Of a stretch of DNA of 64,000 nucleotides, positions 57,640 to 64,000 are shown piece after piece (within the stretch, counting starts at the first letter, position 1; each line of letters starts with the position of its first letter). A program made the position numbers and the translations under genes. The stretch is from Platycnemis pennipes (lineage: Eukaryota > Arthropoda > Insecta > Odonata > Platycnemididae): the NCBI GenBank assembly GCA_933228895.1, contig OW121855.1, forward strand, positions 47,754,698-47,818,697, in the 5' to 3' direction. The notes beneath the pieces were generated by a model that saw only the letters and a list, made by a program, of their open reading frames with translations, made no database searches and was not told the DNA's origin.

Positions 57640-58300
57640 CAACCATTCACTCATAAATCGAAAAATTTAAATAAGCAAAAGGTGACGCCCACCGAAAAAG
57701 CTGCTGTGATAACATTGACGTCATTTTCCTCCCGTCCTTGACTGCTTTTCTTGGAAGCGAAGGGAGTATTGGAGGGTTCTCGGAAGGTCTGCTCGCACAG
57801 ATGCCTTCGCAACTGTCCTATTTGCAGAGTCAGCTGTGTCCCCCACATTTCGATAAGGCAAAGTAGCTTCGCGGGCTCAGTTGTGATTGGACGAAGTCAT
57901 TATACGTCAGAGATTGCACCACGCCCACTTTTCCGAAAGGGTTAAAAACATCAGTTTTTCACCGCTTATAACTCGAGAAATAATTGACGGATAAAAAAAA
58001 CGGAAAAATACGGGTCTTTCTATTTTAAAAACTCTATCAGATTCGGCAATAAAAAATATGGTAAACGACCCCATTGAAAAAATCTGATTTAATTAGCTGG
58101 TACCCCCATCTACCGTGTGCGTACCGAACGAATAAATCTGAATTGGAGGTGAGATGGATCCAACACGGCTCCATCTTCTTCCCACTTATGTATGACGTGT
58201 TCTGCGTCACGGTATGTGACTTCAAATTTTCATTTAAATAACGAATGAAAACGATACACAAACCCTAAGAATGGTGGCCTACCCCACAAGGGGTTAAGAG
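57640..58300. promoter_or_regulatory. Candidate promoter/enhancer with clustered CRE-type sites
   Basis: A perfect TGACGTCA lies at 57,716-57,723. Related sites are TACGTCA (57,903-57,909), TGACGTG (58,193-58,199) and TGCGTCA (58,203-58,209). GTGATTGGAC (an ATTGG box) and CACGCCCAC (a Krueppel/GC-box type word) lie between 57,880 and 57,930. The minus strand carries a 65-residue frame (57,848-57,651) of unknown nature. Four CRE-type sites in about 500 bp is notable in an AT-rich neighbourhood. Motif matches are direct; function is inference. Confidence 0.4.
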
Positions 58301-58379
58301 AATGCATATCAATTGGTACATAAAGGAGGTCTCTGCAGGAGGAGATACACTCAAACCCATTTGCTGAGGTTGCTCTAGG

Positions 58380-58780
58380 TGCCCTCGATTCGCACCCAAG
58401 CGGCAGACTCAAGACCTGCCCAGAGGTCACCAGTAACACCAGTCGCATGGGAACGGCCTCAGGTGCGAGGTCAGCGCAGCGCATTTAGTTCGCTCAGCGG
58501 ATTGGTCACCGCGCCAATCCGTTCCTCCATTAATGCTGTTGATCGCGGCGGATGTAATCAGGAAGACCGCCACCCGGATGCGTTCCTCGCGCTTGACGCG
58601 GACGTCATGCAGTGGCTCCCCGCGCACGATCAGTCGTTTGTTTTGCCAACCGCCGCGCGCGCCGCCGCCGTTGGCTGTTGCGCGTGACCGCAGGGATCTT
58701 TCCGTTTCCGCCCGACCTTGAAAAGCGATACGTTCGATGGATCGATCATTTAGCAACAGTGTTGCTCTTCCTCCATGTTT
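58380..58780. promoter_or_regulatory. CpG-dense segment with paired CCAAT/ATTGG boxes
   Basis: CGGATTGG (58,498-58,505) and CCAATCCG (58,514-58,521) form an exact 8-bp dyad that places two NF-Y-type CCAAT boxes face to face. The following 200 bp are the most CpG-dense of the window (CCGCCGCGCGCGCCGCCGCC near 58,648-58,668). Open frames exist on both strands (102, 119 and others), as expected for CpG-rich DNA, and none is recognisable. Together with the preceding segment it is the best promoter candidate in the window, direction unknown. Confidence 0.45.
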
Positions 58781-58784
58781 CTTC

Positions 58785-59420
58785 AATTACAAGGTTACGC
58801 TGTTGCATTCGTTGGGCGGGAGGTTATTAAGTGCCGATCCACAACAACCATCCCTATCCTCTCCCCCCACCCTGGAGTGCTCAACTCCGGCCTGTGACAA
58901 AATGCGGGGATAATGAGTTTTTCCCCGTGCCACCGTCATCCATCTGACCCACATCCCCGCTGAATTAATCATTTGATTTGAGAGCGTAATGTGATAGCTT
59001 ACAATAGGATAATGAAGGCATTTAAAGTGGAAGCTCGTGCTCTCATAGGTGTGCATAGGTAATGTGAATAACTTATGGCGGAGACCGCAAGAGGCAGCAG
59101 CTGCTGGCGCTGCATATGCATAGCAACAATTGTCTCATTAACCTCTCTCTTGGAAAAGAACAGGGACCCTGGAGTGGAGGGGGAGGGAGGGGGGAGCCAG
59201 GAATGGGAGTGCATTAAACCCTAATCGATCCCCTTAGGTCGATACGGGGACGTTTCCACTTCCGGCTTCAAGGCCCCGTCGTGGTGCAACTGTTTTGTTC
59301 TGTTTAACCCGCGTTGCCAACGCGGAAGTCCTTGTTTACCCTTTTAAATATCCTGGACAGCGTTTCCCGATGGGAGAGGCCGTCGTTCGTCCGTGGATTT
59401 TGAAATGGTTGTGAATACCG
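58785..59420. other. Balanced composition, palindrome at 59,309
   Basis: CCGCGTTG-C-CAACGCGG at 59,309-59,325 is a perfect 8-bp dyad with a one-base spacer, and it contains a GTTGCC half-site of RFX X-box type. A G-rich patch lies at 59,165-59,200. No open frame is convincing. Confidence 0.45.
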
Positions 59421-59424
59421 TTCA

Positions 59425-59760
59425 ATTTGTGTTCGAGTCCAACCGATTTTCAGATTCTGCTGTTTGAAATGTGACTAAGTTTCATTGATTATACTGAGGC
59501 AGCAATGAAAATATTACCTAAGGTAAAGCGGATTTTATAGAGATAAAATCATAGCTTCATGGTCAACTTAGTAAATTCATTACAGCCATCCCACCTATTA
59601 ATTATTCAATGTGATAAAGTTTCACATGATTGCCTGCTAAGTTTCGCTTGAGGCTATTCTTGTGTACAATCCATTGATTTAATTTAACTGATTCTTCAAA
59701 TCACACGCAATGATTTCCTTATAGGCAGGGACTATTGGCATTTAATAGTTTGGCATCCAA
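59425..59760. other. AT-rich stretch, nothing recognised
   Basis: No supported feature in this interval. Confidence 0.5.
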
Positions 59761-59764
59761 TTAC

Positions 59765-60026
59765 ATTTTCCTCGTACCATTAGGGACATGAATAAGGGTA
59801 AATGTATCCAGTGCGAGTGTAGCAATGGATAACATTGGTAACTGCATGTTGGTATAAGGACTTAAAGCTAACCCAACTAACAGCATGTTTTTGCATGTGT
59901 GCTTTGCTATTTTAATTTTTAATTACAAATTTTATGTATGATATGTAGTGCATATTTGGTGAGAGCTCACCCCCTGCAACACACCTTTATGGTGGCTTGC
60001 AGGGTATTGTGTAGATGTAGATGTAT
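59765..60026 (+). mobile_element. 5'-truncated LINE copy: polymerase C-terminal codons plus 3' UTR
   Basis: The plus strand opens with codons for FPRTIRDMNKG (from about 59,767), the last recognisable residues of the polymerase. It then runs collinearly with the minus-strand copy at 55.8 kb through CATGTTGGTATAAGGACTTA, CATGTTTTTGCATGTGTGCT, TGCAACACACCTTTATGGTG and GCTTGCAGGGTATTGTGTAG to a GATGTAGATGTA tail. Identity to the 55.8 kb copy is high by eye, so the two belong to the same, relatively recent subfamily in opposite orientations about 4 kb apart. Confidence 0.88.
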
Positions 60027-60029
60027 ATG

Positions 60030-60585
60030 CGCCATGAAATGAATGTAGCTGTTCCTGCGCATACTACTCCTTTATATGACCTACCCCTCAGTACGTGGAC
60101 TCTCCCAATCAACGCTGCTACCATGCTCCGTGACGCGAAGAATAGAGTATCACATCACGTAACGGTAACATGGTCAGTAGTCAATACGTTCATGAATCAT
60201 GTACATCGAGAATGGATTTAGAGGCTGTGGGTGCCCACGGCCGATCAGCTCGACAGCGACAAGATGAGGCGCACGGAGACAACGTGGCTTTACCTACACA
60301 GAAGTGTGGCAGACACCTCTGATTGGTAGCCGCAGAGCTAGTAATCGTGTATGCGTTTCCGTAGGCCGATCAGGAAAACTGTACGATTCGTGGGTTGGCT
60401 CAAGAGACATATTTATCGCATAATATTTTTCTTCTGAGGTGCTGGACATGGCAAAAACTCATCGTTAATGTATCAGCACCATTTAACAGGCATACAGTAG
60501 GTAATTTTTACGAATCGATGGCATTTAAGACCAAAAAGTGGTATGAGTCCTAATGAGAGACAGTAAGTTGCATGGGATAGTTGTT
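60030..60585. other. Balanced composition, nothing recognised
   Basis: A 66-residue plus frame at 60,021 begins within the LINE tail and is not credible. The remainder has no clear frame. Confidence 0.5.
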
Positions 60586-60589
60586 TTTA

Positions 60590-60850
60590 GAGAGCATTGA
60601 TATTTGTAAAGAGGAAGGATTTTTAATAATCGTAACAGGGATGGAGAGAATTCCGCGAGGGCATCAACGTAGCCTTAATGAAAGACACCAAGGGGTCTAC
60701 AAATTAGCGTTCCATTTGACGGACGGAGTACTGAACTTGCAGTGCTGTACGCACCGCCCAAGGATCGATATACCTGAATATGAAAACTCTGCCTCAATCG
60801 GGATTCAAACACGGACCTTCTAGAATGAAGACCAGTGCCCATAAACTGTA
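60590..60850 (-). mobile_element. tRNA-derived SINE, family 1
   Basis: On the minus strand: the head with GGGCACTGGTCTTCATTC, the B box CCGTGTTTGAATCCCGATTG (60,808-60,789), then the body GTTCAGTACTCCGTCCGTC, AAATGGAACGCTAATTTG, CTTGGTGTCTTTCATTAAGG and a GGAATTCTCTCCATCCCTG block. The order agrees with 13.3 and 32.1 kb. An 80-residue plus-strand frame over it is spurious. Confidence 0.82.
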
Positions 60851-60854
60851 TCTG

Positions 60855-61415
60855 AAGAGTTGTTTGAAGGATATGGTGTGAATGGATGAAGACGAAAGTA
60901 TGCGGAGCATTATGAGAACTACGGAGACGGATATTACGTGATACAACGATGAACTGCTTTTTGGGAACATGAATACGTATTTAGGTGATACCTTGATTAT
61001 CAAGATTTACCTCAGTTGATAGATCGCTACTAGCAATAATCATGTTTACGATTAAACTGGGGCCAGGTTGTAGGAAGCAAATTGCAAATCCTGTCGCATT
61101 AGTTCTGGCAGCATGTATCACCACGGCAGTCAAAAGAACGTCATTAGTAGAGATTACTGTGGATCCCTCTTACAACTTTAATGACGTTTTCTTATTGCAT
61201 ACCATGCCACAAGGACAGACTATAATATCGCCTTTCATACACTGGTAAATAGTTGTACTTGCCGCTGGTGCCTACATTGAATAGCTGTAAAATTGCAGAT
61301 AGATATCTCTCTTTCTTCTGCTAATTTTTAGTTAACTTTTTCCCGCTATTCACAGCACTCTTACCGGCTGTCGATATCAGGAAGACATTTTCCAAAATGA
61401 TAAGGGTTTCAGAAT
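60855..61415. other. Mixed composition, nothing recognised
   Basis: Short frames of 68-69 residues only. No family recognised. Confidence 0.5.
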
Positions 61416-61418
61416 AGG

Positions 61419-61572
61419 TGCATGCTTGCTTTTCTATTTAAATATTTTTTATTGTTTTTCGAATAGTATATGGTTACTAATCCTTTTTAAACATGATGTA
61501 TAATATATGTTTGGTGTGAATGCAAGCCCAACCTTATATTGGCTTTCGGGGATTTATTTAGCTGTAGATCCA
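61419..61572 (+). mobile_element. LINE 3' UTR copy, same subfamily as 39.4 kb
   Basis: GCATGCTTGCTTTTCTATTT, then GGTTACTAATCCTTTTTAAA, then CATGATGTATAATATATGTT and TGGTGTGAATGCAAGCCCAA align block by block with the minus-strand copy at 39.4 kb (which shares the TAATCCTTTTTT and GATGTATAAT blocks absent from the 55.8 kb type). The terminal block is degraded (GGCTTTCGGGGATT) and the tail reduced to GCTGTAGATC. Confidence 0.7.
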
Positions 61573-61574
61573 CA

Positions 61575-62590
61575 AATCATAATTTTAAGTATCCTAAGAC
61601 CAACGTAATGAAAGAGGCTGCAACACTTCCTGATGTATCCTTCCCTCATTTAGCAAGGTCATGCAAGAGCATATGAAGCGCAAACCATTGCTCATTTGTT
61701 TGCTTGTTGATGCTAGGAAATGCTCTGTTATCCGCTATAGCCCTAGATCAATCCCTTTTGTCCATGATTTGATTCCCAAAATGAAGAAACTATCTCAAGA
61801 CATTCACTTCCAATCTACTCAACAGGATCATCAGGCGAAAGAACGCTCTATTTTAGCCAAAACACAAAAAACATTTCCATCTATTTAATTAGGTTTTTTC
61901 CACTAGGTACTGACTGCGCTTTTAAACGTTTTCGATATTAGGAAACAATTTTACAAAATGCTAAGGATTGCTGGATATGTATTAAGACACTTACGCGCCC
62001 TAAGTTATTTTTTCACCATTCTTTATTTATAAAGTCGCACAAGTTCACCATATCTTCTTTACTATCAAACATCTATCGTAGTAAATGTTTAAACAAACTT
62101 GGCTTAGTTAACTCAATTCTAGGTACACCTCTGTTTTTGCTTAACGGTCTTCAAAACTAGGGTTTTACCTAATTGTTAGAATTGCAAACAAAAAATATAT
62201 AGGTGTAATTCGTTAATTAATGATTGCAAGTAATTTCACACAACACTACATTTTTAAACAACCATTAGCTACTTTCTTTTTTCAGAATATTGTAAAAACT
62301 GTTGTTTTTTTGGTTGAGTATTTTTCGACAATTTACATCTATTTTTTCCTTTGGTTCTTCAACTTACATTATCATCTCATATGTGCGTTCATTGTTATCA
62401 GCCTCCTAGGAATAGCTGCTATCTCCACGCGCCTAATATACCTATGTGCGTATCATCAGCTAAATGTTACGAAAATCAGCTTCTCTGATATAAAACTCTT
62501 TCGTCCCTTTGTCAATTTTCATACTATAACGTAGTAGTAAGTCGCAAGTTTTATTTATTTCCCAAACATATTTACCTCGTGCTGAACATT
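61575..62590. other. AT-rich stretch, nothing recognised
   Basis: Two frames (75 residues at 61,661; 104 residues at 62,220). The second is hydrophobic, with long runs of Phe, Leu, Ile and Val that could read as membrane segments, but AT-rich DNA yields these readily. No family is recognised. Confidence 0.45.
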
Positions 62591-62593
62591 GTT

Positions 62594-62700
62594 CATCTAC
62601 ATCTACGTCTACGTAATACTCTGCGAGCCTCTGCTAGGGTGTGTGGCATGGGGTGAAGCTCACCAAACATGTACCTACTATCGACGTGCAACTAAGAGCT
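62594..62700 (-). mobile_element. LINE 3'-end copy with (GATGTA)n tail
   Basis: The tail CATCTACATCTACGTCTACG at 62,594-62,613 (minus-strand GATGTA units) is followed by TAATACTCTGCGAGCC, AGGGTGTGTGGCATGGGGTG and CTCACCAAACATGTAC, the canonical order of the family's terminus on the minus strand. It is truncated within the UTR. Confidence 0.82.
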
Positions 62701-62704
62701 ATAA

Positions 62705-63475
62705 TTCTACTTCTACGTAGAAACGTGTTAGATAATAGGGTAACGGCAAACTAGTATCCTTATAAAGGAGTAATTAGTTATAATGATATTTATACAAATT
62801 ATTTTATCTGTATTTACCTATCATGCATTCTGCATGATGAGAATTGATATTTTGCATCAATAGGTACTGCCAAAAATCGAAATGTGGCTATGAGCAATCT
62901 TCAGCTTCTGCTTTTCAAATTGCATAATTACCCTTTATTATAAAAAATTAGATATAATTACCTCAAACACCTCAACATTATTTTATTTAATATGCATGAG
63001 ATGAGAATTCCCCTCCCTGATATTTAATTTTAAAACCTTTTTTCTGCGTGTCTAAGCTCCATTAAGCTATCACCCTGTGGAAATTATTTTTCACTTCCAT
63101 CATTCTATTTTGCCTTTGCCCATGATTTGATTGATTTGTTTTTCTCCCAAAATGAAACTTTTGGGGAGAAACTCTTCCGGCGACAAGTCATTTTTAGATC
63201 AAATCCGTACACTAATAGTTCCAGAATTTTCGTGTTTTGTTAGCCAAATCCCTGGTTAGGTTGAAGAATAATGTCTATGAACGAAACTATTGGATTTATG
63301 AAATGGATATAGCTTACAAGAACGAGTTTTCCGGCTTTCGTGACAAGTTTTGGCTTCCACCCACGTTCACAGTGAACATTTCTCTTTATAAAATGTTACT
63401 TTCTCAGTCATGAAATGCAGACACCTGCGAGGAAACTGTGGAGTTCTCCACAATAGCAATGGGTTGGCTTTAAAT
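62705..63475. other. AT-rich stretch, nothing recognised
   Basis: No supported feature in this interval. Confidence 0.5.
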
Positions 63476-63479
63476 CTGT

Positions 63480-63860
63480 AATATTACCTTCGTTGGAGAT
63501 GGCGGCCTCGGGTGTAGTAAAGTTTTGGTGTACCTGAAACGGTACCTTGAATTGCATGTCGTAGTCACGTCCGCGGCATCGTGTGAATTCAACAATAGGG
63601 TAGTTTCCTATTATTTTTTTATTGTCTTCATCGAAAGTTTATAACCTCTGGAGTACGTGTTTTAAGCCGTTCGATTTTTAAATGACGTTAAGTATTTTTC
63701 CTCATTAATTAAAAAGTGAAAAAAATCAATGGCGTGAAAACGCGACGGCAAACTATTGCATGCCGGTTAATCCTACGTGTGACGTCAAACTATTTCCTCT
63801 ACCTGCCACCAGGTGGTGCTGCGGACGCTTCCAAATAGACGCCGCACTCCGTTAAGGCTT
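63480..63860. promoter_or_regulatory. Regulatory-looking block: YY1-like site, CRE and CTCF-like site
   Basis: GAGATGGCGGC (63,496-63,506) matches a YY1/PHO-type core. TGACGTCA (63,780-63,787) is a perfect CRE. CCACCAGGTGGTGCT (63,806-63,820) fits the CTCF core pattern CCASYAGRKGGCRSY with one mismatch. CpG-rich bases continue to about 63,850. The three motifs lie in one balanced block surrounded by AT-rich sequence. Matches are by eye. Confidence 0.4.
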
Positions 63861-64000
63861 ATGAACAAGTATTGGAGGCATATTTATTCCGTTAATTAAT
63901 TATAATTAACTTTTATTTATTTATTTAACATGACTTATGCAGTTGATTCATTTAAAATCAGTCATTATTCCTTTCACAAGCATATCATGTAGTTCGCCTA
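63860..64000. other. AT-rich window end, nothing recognised
   Basis: TTAATTAATTATAATTAACT-type sequence. No feature is supported before the window ends. Confidence 0.5.

Noticed and set aside
58427..58786. Open frames on both strands in the CpG-dense block
   Set aside because: CpG-rich DNA has few stops. Overlapping frames on both strands with no recognised family are not evidence for a gene.
62220..62534. A 104-codon hydrophobic frame that could be a membrane protein
   Set aside because: AT-rich DNA produces Phe/Leu/Ile-rich frames by chance, and no family signature or start context was seen.
1..64000. CRISPR array, rRNA, telomeric (TTAGG)n or a bacterial-type operon
   Set aside because: No regularly spaced identical repeats, no rRNA-like sequence, no telomeric arrays, and no packed co-directional genes were found.

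Overview
This window looks like a slice of a large, AT-rich animal genome, most likely an arthropod and probably an insect. I see no gene with an intact, family-recognisable protein. The only recognisable protein-coding matches are decayed pieces of non-LTR retrotransposon (LINE) reverse transcriptase. There is no prokaryotic-type gene packing, no rRNA, no CRISPR and no canonical tRNA gene. Most of the window is AT-rich, stop-ridden sequence of the kind found in long introns or intergenic deserts. The species cannot be named from the sequence alone.

Three layers of structure can be supported. (1) Transposable-element debris. At least eleven stretches are 3' ends of one LINE family. They share a conserved block around GGTGGCTTGCAGGGTA followed by a (GATGTA)n tail, and the best copy (55,788-56,322, minus strand) still carries the reverse-transcriptase C-terminus. 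A second, unrelated LINE leaves a frameshifted reverse-transcriptase pseudogene at 11,040-11,930 and perhaps a C-terminal scrap at 51,535-51,702. Two families of tRNA-derived SINEs are scattered through the window. Family 1 lies at about 13.3, 16.3, 23.0, 32.1, 45.2 and 60.6 kb. Family 2 lies at about 1.2, 3.8, 46.3 and 51.7 kb, with a tentative copy at 20.1 kb, and a further tRNA-like head sits at 57.3 kb. Foldback or MITE-like elements lie at 13.8, 27.5, 36.1 and 45.0 kb.

(2) Strand-asymmetric GC-rich islands. Purine-rich or pyrimidine-rich blocks of 0.15-1.1 kb stand out sharply from the AT-rich background at about 0.2, 2.2-3.3, 7.8-8.1, 10.15-10.8, 14.6-15.1, 16.9-17.2, 18.6-19.1, 28.0, 29.7-31.0 and 46.9-47.75 kb. 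They create long open frames of Pro/Ser/Leu/Phe or Gly/Arg/Glu composition that I regard as artefacts. GAGAG motifs and PHO/YY1-like sites beside some of them make a Polycomb/GAGA-type regulatory role a testable idea.

(3) GC-balanced, CpG-rich blocks that look regulatory: 51.94-52.56 kb (dyad symmetries), 57.64-58.78 kb (cAMP-response-type sites, paired CCAAT/ATTGG boxes and a CpG-dense core) and 63.48-63.86 kb (a YY1-like site, TGACGTCA and a CTCF-like motif). These are the best candidates for promoters or insulators.

The most unusual observations are the density of 3' fragments of one LINE family; the motif layout shared by the foldback elements and two other loci (a CTGATGA-type box, a spacer, then a GAAAC/GAAAT box); an exact 100-bp tandem duplication at 50,541; and a pair of identical 21-bp direct repeats bracketing 303 bp at 21.8-22.1 kb.
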